From assembly GCF_001368795.1 (NCBI RefSeq), contig NZ_LN831199.1, positions 319,351 through 351,504 on the forward strand: a stretch of DNA of 32,154 nucleotides, read 5' to 3'. Shown here piece by piece: positions 8,266 through 15,847 of the stretch (the stretch's first letter is position 1; every line of letters starts with the position of its first letter). Under the pieces are notes generated by a model. It had not been told where the DNA came from, did no database searches, and saw only the letters and a program-made list of their open reading frames with translations. The translations under genes and the position numbers were made by a program. The stretch comes from Paenibacillus ihuae (GTDB lineage Bacteria; Bacillota; Bacilli; Paenibacillales; Paenibacillaceae).

Positions 8266-8366
8266 GTTTCATGTATAAAGGCAAACTGCCCGAAAGGGCG
8301 GGACGCAAAGCAATGGGCCTAACAATGCCGTTGTGCATTCATGGCTGCCAGGCTGCCGGTTTGATA
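8266..8366 (+). promoter_or_regulatory. class I cyclic-di-GMP riboswitch (GEMM-I)
   Basis: The sequence carries the conserved GEMM-I elements in order. GGCAAAC (8280-8286) is followed by a short stem capped by a GAAA tetraloop (TGCCCGAAAGGGCG), then GGGACGCAAAGC (8300-8311), GGGCCTAA (tetraloop receptor, 8315-8322), a second stem, and the closing GGCTGCCGG (8351-8359). It ends about 24 bases before the ATG at 8390 and 14 before the SD at 8376. The ligand should be c-di-GMP; whether it turns expression on or off, and at which level, I cannot tell, because I see no clear intrinsic terminator between the aptamer and the start. Nothing else is seen in 8096-8265 apart from the palindrome GTACTATAGTAC at 8192-8203. 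Confidence 0.92.
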
Positions 8367-8389
8367 ATACAAAAAGCGAGGTTATACCT

Positions 8390-9751
8390 ATGCCGCAGCG
8401 CACCCTTGACTATTCCCGGCATGTGTTCAGTAAAACAATGCCGGCCTTTAGCACTACTTTTCCTATGGAGTCCTCTACCCCGTCCTATCCGGTCAGCGGA
8501 ATGGGCGGAAATGAAGATAAAGATGGAATAATCATTGTACAGAATGATCAGATTTTCATCACCCCCCCTTTACGCGGCGGCAAGGCTGCCCTGATTTCTG
8601 CTGTTCACCCTGTCGTCCTGAAGATGGACGGAGGGAAGGTAACTGAACCTATCAGGGTCACTTCAGCCAAACATTTGAGCTGGGAGATCAGCGAGAAGCC
8701 GCAGTACCAGATTACGATTTCCGAGGATAAGCTGAGAGCCTACTTTACCCTCTACCGTGTGGAGAAGTACGCCTGGAAGCTCGTGAATTGCCCCGCCTCC
8801 GCCGAAGTCTCTGTCCGGGCGGAGCCGGACTATGATCTGCTGCTATCTAAGCTGACTGTAGACCAGATTCTGGCCGGCTTCCCGAAGAGCTCCTTCATCC
8901 CTAATCTCAACATTCCTGCCCTTTACGCCGAATTGAATAATCCGACCTATCTTCCGGTCTGCATTGCTGTGGGCAAAGCCCCGGTTCCCGGTACCAATGG
9001 CAGGCTGGAGCTCTTGCTGCAACCGGATATGACCGGAGAATTCAGCAGTTCCGAAGCTCCCGACCCTTTGAATTATCTCGGTTATCCAGGGATAGCGTCT
9101 GTCCTGCCGGGAGAAGTGCTGGCCCGCAAATTGCCTCCGCGGGAAGGATTGCCCGGCTTTGACGTGTATGGCGGCATTCTGCCGTCACCCCAGCCGGAAG
9201 ATATCCGGCTGATACCCGCCGCCGATACCTCGCTGCTTCCAGGCGGAGAGATTATCGCGCTGCGTGAAGGAAGACCCCGGATCACAGGCATCGGCACACC
9301 GGTGGTGAGCATTGATTTCCCGTCTGCCTATATTATGCCGGAGGGCCTGGACACTGGAGACGGGGCCTTTATGTTCGCAGGGGATGTGGTTGCACCGGAA
9401 GGAATCAGGGAACAATCCATCATTGAGGTTTTAGGTAATGTCTACATATATGGCGATGTCCAGGGGGCTGTGATTGCCGCCACAGGCAGCATTGTGATCC
9501 GGGGAACGGTAACAGACTGCCAATTATATTCCGGCTGTTACGGAGTGAGACAAGGGCGGCTGCACCTGCATCCCGCTCACCTGATTGAGGAAATAACAGC
9601 ACTGAGAAAAGCAGCCAGGCTGCTGGAGCAGAATCTTCAGTCACGTCAGCAGACGGTGAAATACGGACTGGTAGTTATGCTGCTGCTGGAAAGTAAATGC
9701 AGCCATATACCGGGTCTGCTCACCGGATTTCAGAAACTGCTTTTGGACTAA
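8390..9751 (+). CDS. FapA/DUF342-family protein, N-terminal portion (gene split by a frame change)
   Basis: This 453-residue frame begins at the ATG at 8390 (MPQRTLDYSRH), 8 bases after GCGAGG (8376-8381) and just below the c-di-GMP riboswitch. An in-frame ATG at 8333 lies inside the riboswitch and is rejected. The middle contains the DUF342 core: VDQILAGFPKSSFIPNLN, then PVCIAVGKAPVPGTNGRLELLL, GEVLARKLPPREGLPGFDVYGG, and a beta-helix with repeated Gly turns (GNVYIYGDVQGAVIAATGSIVIRGTV). A helical region (IEEITALRKAARLLEQNLQSRQQ) follows, as in FapA, and the frame then stops at TAA 9749-9751 in mid-domain. FapA/DUF342 proteins are linked to flagellar assembly or cell-surface/polymer functions; the exact role is uncertain. 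The remainder is encoded at 9768-10268. Confidence 0.8.
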   Translation: MPQRTLDYSRHVFSKTMPAFSTTFPMESSTPSYPVSGMGGNEDKDGIIIVQNDQIFITPPLRGGKAALISAVHPVVLKMDGGKVTEPIRVTSAKHLSWEISEKPQYQITISEDKLRAYFTLYRVEKYAWKLVNCPASAEVSVRAEPDYDLLLSKLTVDQILAGFPKSSFIPNLNIPALYAELNNPTYLPVCIAVGKAPVPGTNGRLELLLQPDMTGEFSSSEAPDPLNYLGYPGIASVLPGEVLARKLPPREGLPGFDVYGGILPSPQPEDIRLIPAADTSLLPGGEIIALREGRPRITGIGTPVVSIDFPSAYIMPEGLDTGDGAFMFAGDVVAPEGIREQSIIEVLGNVYIYGDVQGAVIAATGSIVIRGTVTDCQLYSGCYGVRQGRLHLHPAHLIEEITALRKAARLLEQNLQSRQQTVKYGLVVMLLLESKCSHIPGLLTGFQKLLLD

Positions 9752-9767
9752 TGAGTCAGCCTGTCCT

Positions 9768-10268
9768 ATGGACATAGAGCAAATTAAACATATGCTGGAG
9801 GTCTTCCTGCACCCGGGGCAGTTCACCGACTTCATAACAGATTCCGTGATTGGGACGTTGTTGAAGCTGCTTGAGGCGTTCTGCGCGCGGATTGAAGGCC
9901 TGCAGGAGGCGAATGCCCGGATTGATGTTTCAGAGGCAGAAGGATGCATGCTTCAAGCCGGCGGAGACCTCTATATACATAAAGAAGGCGTCAGAAACTG
10001 CACGCTGCGGGCATCCGGGAATGTTCAATTCCTCATGGAACAATCGGTATGCAGCGGATCCATAGTCGAAGCGGGCGGAGCGATCACCTTGCAGAGCGCC
10101 GGTGCAGAAGCCGGCCAGCAATCGGTCCTTACAGCAGGGAGTACAATTAGTGCCCGCCGGATTTCCGCTACCCGCTTGAGTATTGGCGAATATACTACGG
10201 AGATTGATGATTTGCTGGAGGATGCGGTATTCACAGCCCAGGATCTGCGGACGGCTAATCAGAGATAG
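9768..10268 (+). CDS. FapA/DUF342-family protein, C-terminal portion in a shifted frame
   Basis: A 166-residue frame, one base later than the preceding one, that continues the same protein. A helical segment (IEQIKHMLEVFLHPGQF...LLKLLEAFCARIEGLQEANARIDV) is followed by a second beta-helix: GGDLYIHKEGVRNCTLRASGNVQF, then GGAITLQSAG and AGSTISARRISATRLSIGEYTTEI. That is the usual C-terminal half of FapA-like proteins. The ATG at 9768 has no ribosome binding site, so independent translation is unlikely. Skipping one base in 9749-9767 joins both frames into about 625 residues. It is either a frameshifted gene, a sequencing error, or less likely a recoding site. A terminator follows at 10311. Confidence 0.7.
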   Translation: MDIEQIKHMLEVFLHPGQFTDFITDSVIGTLLKLLEAFCARIEGLQEANARIDVSEAEGCMLQAGGDLYIHKEGVRNCTLRASGNVQFLMEQSVCSGSIVEAGGAITLQSAGAEAGQQSVLTAGSTISARRISATRLSIGEYTTEIDDLLEDAVFTAQDLRTANQR

Positions 10269-10310
10269 TGCAATCTGTTTACGCTTACATACAGTTTTTC
10301 AGCCCAATTA

Positions 10311-10356
10311 AAGAGCCTGACGGACCTCATACAGTATCCGGCAGGCTCTTTTTATT
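10311..10356 (+). terminator. bidirectional terminator between the FapA-like gene and the EamA gene
   Basis: Arms AAGAGCCTGACGGA (10311-10324) and TCCGGCAGGCTCTT (10337-10350) pair with one mismatch and are followed by TTTTTATTTT. The A-rich left flank lets it also serve the convergent gene ending at 10357. Confidence 0.88.
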
Positions 10357-11235
10357 TTATCCGTGCATCCGCCCCAGCTTAACATTCACCAGAATAATGC
10401 TAGCCACGATCAGCAGCATACCCACAATCAGATTGGTCGTAATCTGCTCATGCAGCAGCACCACGCTTGAACCTATGGAGATCAGCGGGATCAGGAAGGT
10501 AAACGAACCGACCTTACCGGCCTCCCCTTCATTGATCAGCTTAAAGTACACCATCCAGCCGAGCGCGATGACGAACACCGCAATGAACAGTGTGTTAACA
10601 ATAAAAGCACTGTTCCAGGTAATTGCTGACCAGCTTTCCGTGGCCGAACCGGCTGCCAGCAGAATCACTCCGCCGATCATGATCTGCATCGCCGTCATCC
10701 ACAGCATGTCTACCCGCGCCGCATTCCGTTTCGTATAAATGGTAGCGAATGCCCAGCTGAGTGCGCTGGCCAGCGCAAGCAGAACGCCGACAGGAGAGAT
10801 GCTTCCGTTGAACCCGCCGATGCTTAGGGCGGCTACCCCCAGAAAGCCGAGCAGCAGGCCGAATATTTTGAGCCCGTACATGCTCTCCCCTAGCCAGATC
10901 CAGGCAAAGATGCCCAGCAGCACCGGCTGCAGAAACACAATGGCCGAGAACAGCCCGGAAGGCACATACTGCAGGCCTATCGTCTGGAAGCCGTAATAAA
11001 AGACGATACTGAGTATCGCCGATGTCAGATAGACCGGCCACAGCCGCCTGAACTGAAGCTGCTTCCATTTCGGCAGGGCAGCGGAGATCAGGATGATACC
11101 GGCAATCACCGTCCGGATGCCGGCAAACAGCAGCGGAGGAGCATAGGATAAGGCGATTTTGGACAGGGGCCAGTTGATCCCCCAGACAATCACCAAAAAA
11201 GTAAGCAGAGCTATCGTTTTATTACGTCCGGACAT
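10357..11235 (-). CDS. EamA-family (drug/metabolite) transporter
   Basis: A 292-residue integral membrane protein with about ten hydrophobic segments forming two EamA repeats. The first contains WGINWPLSKIALSYAPPLLFAGIR and PVLLGIFAWIWLGESMYGLKIFGLLLGFLGV; the second contains GVLLALASALSWAFATIYTKRNA and FLIPLISIGSSVVLLHEQITTNLIVGMLLIVASIILVN. These are typical DMT-superfamily exporters of metabolites or amino acids; the substrate is unknown. Its ATG at 11235 follows AGAGGTG on the minus strand, and a palindrome sits directly upstream. It is divergent from a LysR gene, a common regulator/exporter arrangement, so the LysR protein likely controls it. Confidence 0.9.
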   Translation of the reverse strand: MSGRNKTIALLTFLVIVWGINWPLSKIALSYAPPLLFAGIRTVIAGIILISAALPKWKQLQFRRLWPVYLTSAILSIVFYYGFQTIGLQYVPSGLFSAIVFLQPVLLGIFAWIWLGESMYGLKIFGLLLGFLGVAALSIGGFNGSISPVGVLLALASALSWAFATIYTKRNAARVDMLWMTAMQIMIGGVILLAAGSATESWSAITWNSAFIVNTLFIAVFVIALGWMVYFKLINEGEAGKVGSFTFLIPLISIGSSVVLLHEQITTNLIVGMLLIVASIILVNVKLGRMHG

Positions 11236-11246
11236 TTATTCACCTC

Positions 11247-11275
11247 TTGTATCATTTTCATTCCAAATGATACAA
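11247..11275. promoter_or_regulatory. candidate operator between the EamA and LysR genes
   Basis: A perfect inverted repeat has 11-base arms TTGTATCATTT (11247-11257) and AAATGATACAA (11265-11275) separated by 7 bases. It lies 12 bases upstream of the EamA start codon and about 27 upstream of the likely LysR -10 (TATAAT, 11302-11307). That position suits a regulator, possibly the adjacent LysR protein itself. Confidence 0.6.
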
Positions 11276-11331
11276 TAATCACAGTCATAATTGAAATGAA
11301 TTATAATCATGAGGGGCATACCAAATCCGAT

Positions 11332-12240
11332 ATGAACAACAATCAGATTCGCCTGTTTGTCAAAATTGCCGAAACCGGAAGCTTCACCAAAGCCGGCTTG
11401 GAGCTGAATATGACCCAGCCGGCGGTCAGCCGCGCTATTTCCGCCCTCGAAACGGAAATGGACGTCAAGCTGCTGCTTCGCGACCGCCGCAGCGGGCTGA
11501 TGCTCACAGAGGTGGGCAAACGTGTCCTGATTCTTTTCCGGGAAATTCTCAGCGGGTTCAATAAGGTCGAGCAGGAGATTTCCGCAGAGAAAGGACTGGA
11601 GAAGGGGCTGATCCGGATCGGAGCCTTTCCGGTGGCCGCCGCTTACTTTGTGCCCAAGATGATCCGCTCGATTAAGAACAGGTATCCGGGGATCGAAATC
11701 TCCGTCCATGAAGGCTCGGTGGCCGAGGTGAAGGAATGGCTGGAAACACGCCAGATTGATGTCGGGCTGATTATTCCGCCGCATGAGGAATTTGAGACCC
11801 TTCCGCTTTTTCGGGAGAAACTGTATGCGGTGCTGCCCGGCGGCCATCCGCTGGGACAACACCAGGTTATTGATGTGAAGGACCTGGAGCACGAACCGAT
11901 GATGATCTGCAGAGCGGGCTATGAGCCTCCAGTGCTTGATTTATTCGAGAGAGCCGGCAGTGAGCTGAACGTGAAATATGTTGTCAACAGCTATAACACA
12001 GCGCTGAACATGATCCAGGAGGGTCTGGCCGTAGGCGTGCTGTCCCAGCTGTCGCTGCTCGCGCCGCCTGATGATGTTATCATCCGGGAGCTTTTCCCCG
12101 ATGCTTACCGGGATGTCCATCTTGCTGTCCATTCGCTGGAGGAAGCATCCATCGCCGTCAGATTGCTCATTGATACTGCGCTCGAATTATTCGCGGAAGC
12201 CGGAAATCTAAGTCCTGCTGCAAACATTGTAAAGGAGTGA
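11332..12240 (+). CDS. LysR-family transcriptional regulator
   Basis: A 302-residue regulator. Residues 1-60 are the LysR winged helix (NNQIRLFVKIAETGSFTKAGLELNMTQPAVSRAISALETEM). Residues about 90-295 are the periplasmic-binding-protein-like co-inducer domain (LIRIGAFPVAAAYFVPKMIRSIKNRYPGIEISVHEG). I chose the ATG at 11332 because the in-frame ATG at 11296 lies upstream of a consensus -10 box (TATAAT at 11302-11307) and has no ribosome binding site; GAGGGG at 11311 is rather far from 11332, so the start is not certain. It is divergent from the EamA transporter and 6 bases upstream of an aldo/keto reductase, with which it probably forms an operon. Confidence 0.88.
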   Translation: MNNNQIRLFVKIAETGSFTKAGLELNMTQPAVSRAISALETEMDVKLLLRDRRSGLMLTEVGKRVLILFREILSGFNKVEQEISAEKGLEKGLIRIGAFPVAAAYFVPKMIRSIKNRYPGIEISVHEGSVAEVKEWLETRQIDVGLIIPPHEEFETLPLFREKLYAVLPGGHPLGQHQVIDVKDLEHEPMMICRAGYEPPVLDLFERAGSELNVKYVVNSYNTALNMIQEGLAVGVLSQLSLLAPPDDVIIRELFPDAYRDVHLAVHSLEEASIAVRLLIDTALELFAEAGNLSPAANIVKE

Positions 12241-12246
12241 ATACTT

Positions 12247-13221
12247 ATGAAGACAAACCGTCTGGGAAACAGCGGGCTGCAGGTATCGGCACTGGGCCTT
12301 GGAACGAATGCTTTTGGCAAACGGGCCGATCAGCAGACCTCGATTGAGATTATTCATACCGCACTGGATCAGGGGATCAACTTCATCGATACCGCCAATA
12401 TTTATGCCGGTACCGAATCGGAAAGAATCATCGGGCTGGCTCTGGAAGGCAGGCGGGATCGTGCAGTTCTGGCCACCAAGGCCGGTCTGCCGCGGGCCGA
12501 AGGCCCGAATGGGAGCGGCTCCTCCCGCCATCACCTGATGCTGGAGCTGGAAGGCAGCCTCCGCCGCCTGAAGACGGATTATGTGGATCTGTATCAGATC
12601 CATACTTTCGATCAGTATACCCCGCTGGAGGAAACTCTACGCACCCTGGATGATATGGTGTCCGCGGGGAAGGTCCGTTATATCGGCGCCTCTAATTACG
12701 CGGCCTGGGAACTGATGAAGGCGCTGGGGATCAGCGAAGCGCGGAATCTGATCAAGTACAGCTCGATTCAGTGCAGCTATTCGCTGGCCGACCGGACTCC
12801 CGAGAACGAGCTGCTCCCGCTCTGCCTGGATCAGGGATTGGGGATCATTCCTTATTTCCCGCTGGCTGGGGGCATACTGACCGACAAATACAGCGGCAAC
12901 GGCGCTGCGCCTGCCGGATCGCGTGCTGAAACCGATCCGAACTTTAACCGTTTCCTTACCCCTGAGCGGATTGCGCTGGGGAATGAGGTCAGCCGGGTCG
13001 CCGCAGACCTCGGAACCTCGCCCACAGCCTTGTCCTTAGCCTGGCTGATGAGCAGGCCCGCTGTATCCACGGTTATCGTAGGGGCTACACGGGTGGAGCA
13101 GGTGCAGCAGAATCTGCAGAGCACCGCTCTTGAGCTGGACGCGGAGACCCTCGACAAGCTGGAAGAAGCCAGCCGCCCGTTCCGCAGCGGCGAGCCGTTC
13201 GCCGTCTACCGTTTGCCTTAA
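12247..13221 (+). CDS. aldo/keto reductase
   Basis: A 324-residue NADP(H)-dependent oxidoreductase with a TIM-barrel fold. Visible family features are GLGTNAFG near the N-terminus, INFIDTANIYAGTESE with the catalytic Asp and Tyr, the Lys in VLATKAGLP, the His in DLYQIHTFD, and the cofactor segments VRYIGASNYAAWEL and STVIVGATRVEQVQQNL. Start ATG at 12247 is 9 bases after AAGGAG (12232-12237). It follows the LysR stop by 6 bases and ends before a terminator at 13237. The substrate is unknown; context suggests a regulator-reductase-exporter cassette acting on a carbonyl compound. Confidence 0.93.
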   Translation: MKTNRLGNSGLQVSALGLGTNAFGKRADQQTSIEIIHTALDQGINFIDTANIYAGTESERIIGLALEGRRDRAVLATKAGLPRAEGPNGSGSSRHHLMLELEGSLRRLKTDYVDLYQIHTFDQYTPLEETLRTLDDMVSAGKVRYIGASNYAAWELMKALGISEARNLIKYSSIQCSYSLADRTPENELLPLCLDQGLGIIPYFPLAGGILTDKYSGNGAAPAGSRAETDPNFNRFLTPERIALGNEVSRVAADLGTSPTALSLAWLMSRPAVSTVIVGATRVEQVQQNLQSTALELDAETLDKLEEASRPFRSGEPFAVYRLP

Positions 13222-13236
13222 CTGCAAAACGCCAAG

Positions 13237-13292
13237 AAGCCTATAGCTCCTCTCCCTGCCGGTATCGGCGGGCTGAGCTATAGGCTTTTTTA
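13237..13292 (+). terminator. terminator shared by the reductase and hcp genes
   Basis: Perfect 13-base arms AAGCCTATAGCTC (13237-13249) and GAGCTATAGGCTT (13275-13287) are followed by TTTTTT. The minus-strand tail is less T-rich, so termination of hcp may be weaker. Confidence 0.85.
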
Positions 13293-13311
13293 ACGGAATA
13301 TTATTGCTTAT

Positions 13312-14964
13312 TTATACGGCTGCGATGAATCGCTCCATATCTTCTTCTACGGTTGTAATGCCGCCGATTCCAAAGTTATCGACCAGTACTTTAGCCACAT
13401 TCGGCGATAGGAAGGCCGGCAGTGTCGGGCCGAGATGAATGTTTTTGACCCCCAGGTGCAGCAGCGCCAGCAGTACAATTACCGCCTTCTGCTCATACCA
13501 GGCAATATTGTAGGCAATCGGCAGGTCGTTGATATCGTCCAGTCCGAACACTTCCTTCAGCTTCAGGGCAATGACTACAAGGGAATAGGAATCATTGCAT
13601 TGTCCGGCATCCAGCACTCGCGGAATTCCGCCGATATCGCCGAGGTCGAGCTTGTTGTATTTGTACTTCGCACAGCCTGCGGTAAGAATGACAGTATCCC
13701 CCGGCAGTTCAGCAGCAAAGTCAGTGTAGTAATTGCGGCTCTTCATCCGGCCGTCGCAGCCTGCCATCACGAAGAATTGCTTAATCGCCCCGCTCTGGAC
13801 CGCTTCTACCACCTGATCCGCCACATTCATAACCGCCGCATGAGCGAACCCGCCGACAATCTCTCCAGTCTCAATCTCGGTCGGAGCTTCACAGCCCTTG
13901 GCCTGTGCAATAATCGCGGAGAAATCCTTTACTCCATTAGCATCTGCCGGAATATGCTGCACTCCCGGGAAGCCGGTGTTGCCTGTCGTATATAACCGGT
14001 CTATATAGCTGTCCTTAGGCGGTACGATGCAGTTCGTAGTCATCAGAATCGGACCGTTGAAGCTGGCAAATTCCTCATTCTGCTTCCACCAGGCATTGCC
14101 GTAGTTGCCTACAAAGTGGCTATACTTCTTGAAGGCCGGATAATAGTGGGCCGGCAGCATCTCACTGTGCGTATACACATCCACTCCAGTTCCCTCTGTC
14201 TGCTTCAGCAGCTCTTCCATATCTTTCAGGTCATGACCGCTGATCAGAATCCCCGGATTCTGTCCTACACCGATGTTCACTTTAGTGATTTCCGGGTTGC
14301 CATAAGTGGTTGTGTTAGCCTGGTCGAGCAGTGCCATCACATCCACGCCGAACTTGCCGCACTCCAGCACAAGCGCAGTCAGTTCATCCGCACTCAGACT
14401 ATCATCCAGCACCGACGCCAGACCTTTTTCCATAAAAGCATGGGTTCCTTCATCCGCAAATCCCAGCACGGACGCATGTTCCATATAGGCAGCCATTCCC
14501 TTGAGCCCGTACGTCAGCAGTTCGCGCAGGGAACGGACATCTTCATTCTCCGTCGACAGAACGCCAACCATCTCTGACTTGGCCAGCAGTTCCTCTTCGG
14601 TATCCGCTGTCCAAAGTGCGGCATCATGATTCCCGAGAGGTACCGCCGCTCCAGCCTCCTTCAACCTGCTGCTCCACTGGTCACGCAAGGTAAGCCCTGT
14701 TCTTATTCTGTCAATAAAAGCTTCCGGGACAAAATTCGCATTGGTTATCGTAGCAAACATACTCTCTATAATGAACTTATCTGTGGCAGAGTCGGTGATG
14801 CCTAATTCCCGGCCTCGGCGTGCAAAGATGGAAATGCCTTTCAGTGTGTAGATCAGCAAATCCTGAAGATTAGCAACTTCACTCGTCTTCCCGCATACTC
14901 CCTGGATGGTACAGCCCGTTCCTTTGGCCGCTTCCTGGCATTGAAAACAAAACATGCTGCTCAT
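13312..14964 (-). CDS. hcp: hybrid cluster protein (hydroxylamine reductase)
   Basis: A 550-residue cytoplasmic Fe-S protein of the prismane/HCP family, which reduces hydroxylamine in vitro and is credited with NO reduction or S-nitrosylation under nitrosative stress. The N-terminal cluster Cys are C6, C9, C18 and C24 (C-X2-C-X8-C-X5-C), the spacing of the [4Fe-4S] class rather than the enterobacterial [2Fe-2S] form. Hybrid-cluster segments visible are [45 protein letters not shown] and [10 protein letters not shown]. The ATG at 14964 follows AAAGGAG. No hcr reductase gene is adjacent. It is transcribed divergently from a Crp/Fnr regulator, with a palindromic operator between. Confidence 0.95.
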   Translation of the reverse strand: MSSMFCFQCQEAAKGTGCTIQGVCGKTSEVANLQDLLIYTLKGISIFARRGRELGITDSATDKFIIESMFATITNANFVPEAFIDRIRTGLTLRDQWSSRLKEAGAAVPLGNHDAALWTADTEEELLAKSEMVGVLSTENEDVRSLRELLTYGLKGMAAYMEHASVLGFADEGTHAFMEKGLASVLDDSLSADELTALVLECGKFGVDVMALLDQANTTTYGNPEITKVNIGVGQNPGILISGHDLKDMEELLKQTEGTGVDVYTHSEMLPAHYYPAFKKYSHFVGNYGNAWWKQNEEFASFNGPILMTTNCIVPPKDSYIDRLYTTGNTGFPGVQHIPADANGVKDFSAIIAQAKGCEAPTEIETGEIVGGFAHAAVMNVADQVVEAVQSGAIKQFFVMAGCDGRMKSRNYYTDFAAELPGDTVILTAGCAKYKYNKLDLGDIGGIPRVLDAGQCNDSYSLVVIALKLKEVFGLDDINDLPIAYNIAWYEQKAVIVLLALLHLGVKNIHLGPTLPAFLSPNVAKVLVDNFGIGGITTVEEDMERFIAAV

Positions 14965-15062
14965 AGCGTGTTCACTCCTTTAATGGGTATCGTTACACAG
15001 GGCAGAGACTGTTCATCCGCCTTTACAGTTACTGCTTATTGTAGTAGACTTTCGCCATACTA

Positions 15063-15082
15063 TCGGTAACGGATGTTACCGA
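15063..15082. promoter_or_regulatory. candidate Crp/Fnr (HcpR-type) operator between hcp and its regulator
   Basis: The perfect palindrome TCGGTAAC-GGAT-GTTACCGA has 8-base arms (15063-15070 and 15075-15082) and a 4-base spacer, the geometry of Crp/Fnr dimer sites. It lies 26 bases upstream of the regulator's ATG and about 100 upstream of hcp. Extra GTTAC half sites occur at 14991 and 15026. Confidence 0.65.
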
Positions 15083-15107
15083 ATAAATTTAAATTTGGAG
15101 GAAAATG

Positions 15108-15815
15108 ATGAAGCCGGACCCTGCCGTACTGCAGTCCTGTCTGCTGTTCCGGGGCAAGTCTGTGGACGAGATAGAAGCACTGCTGCAAAAGATGCTGTAC
15201 TCCGTTTCTTCCTACCAGAAGAACATGCTGATCTTCGCCGAGGGCGACACTGCGGACCGGATCGGAATCATTCTCTCCGGGCGGGTCGAGGTCCAGAAGA
15301 CCCATCCCACCGGCAGCAGCGTAACTATCGCCCATTTAAATGTCGGACAGACGATCGGGGAAGCCGTACTGTTCCGCAGAGAAAATATAGTCCCGGCTAC
15401 TGCCACGGCTACAGGCCCCTGCTCTATCCTGTTTATTGGCAAGCAGGAGCTGCTGAGGCTGTTCACCACAGATACAGACGTGCTGACCCGCTTCATTGAG
15501 AATCTGTCTGAACGGCTGGTGCTGGTGAACCGCAAAATCGAGATGCTGTCCGCAGGCCCGCTGCGGAGGCGGATGATTTACTTTCTGCTGGAGCAGGCAA
15601 TGCAGCAGGCTTCAGACGTCATCTCACTGCCGTTCAGCCGCAAAGAGTGGGCGGAGCATTTGAATACTGCGCGTCCTTCACTATCCCGTGAAATGGGCTA
15701 CTTGCGCGACATCGGCTGGATTGAGTTTAAAGGCAGCCGGATTGCCCTGCTGAACCGTGAAGCTATGAATGACTACATCCGCACCGACAGTACGATTTCC
15801 GGCAAAGAGAAATAA
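15108..15815 (+). CDS. Crp/Fnr-family transcriptional regulator, probable hcp regulator
   Basis: A 235-residue protein. Residues about 10-130 form the cyclic-nucleotide-like sensor barrel (FAEGDTADRIGIILSGRVEVQK, GQTIGEAVLF). A dimer helix (LVLVNRKIEMLSAGPLRRRMIYFLLEQA) and a winged HTH (LPFSRKEWAEHLNTARPSLSREMGYLRDIGWIEFKGSRIALLN) follow. Only two scattered Cys are present, so it lacks the FNR four-Cys iron-sulfur pattern and may bind heme or NO differently. GGAGG at 15097-15101 fits the ATG at 15108 (6 bases) better than 15105 (3 bases). Divergence from hcp suggests an HcpR-like role. It is followed 32 bases later by an aldehyde dehydrogenase gene, likely in one operon. Confidence 0.88.
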   Translation: MKPDPAVLQSCLLFRGKSVDEIEALLQKMLYSVSSYQKNMLIFAEGDTADRIGIILSGRVEVQKTHPTGSSVTIAHLNVGQTIGEAVLFRRENIVPATATATGPCSILFIGKQELLRLFTTDTDVLTRFIENLSERLVLVNRKIEMLSAGPLRRRMIYFLLEQAMQQASDVISLPFSRKEWAEHLNTARPSLSREMGYLRDIGWIEFKGSRIALLNREAMNDYIRTDSTISGKEK

Positions 15816-15847
15816 CCATTCGTTACATCCCATTGGAGGGTTCAGTA

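Noticed and set aside
8333..8390. Earlier in-frame start for the FapA-like gene
   Set aside because: The ATG at 8333 falls inside the riboswitch aptamer and has no ribosome binding site.
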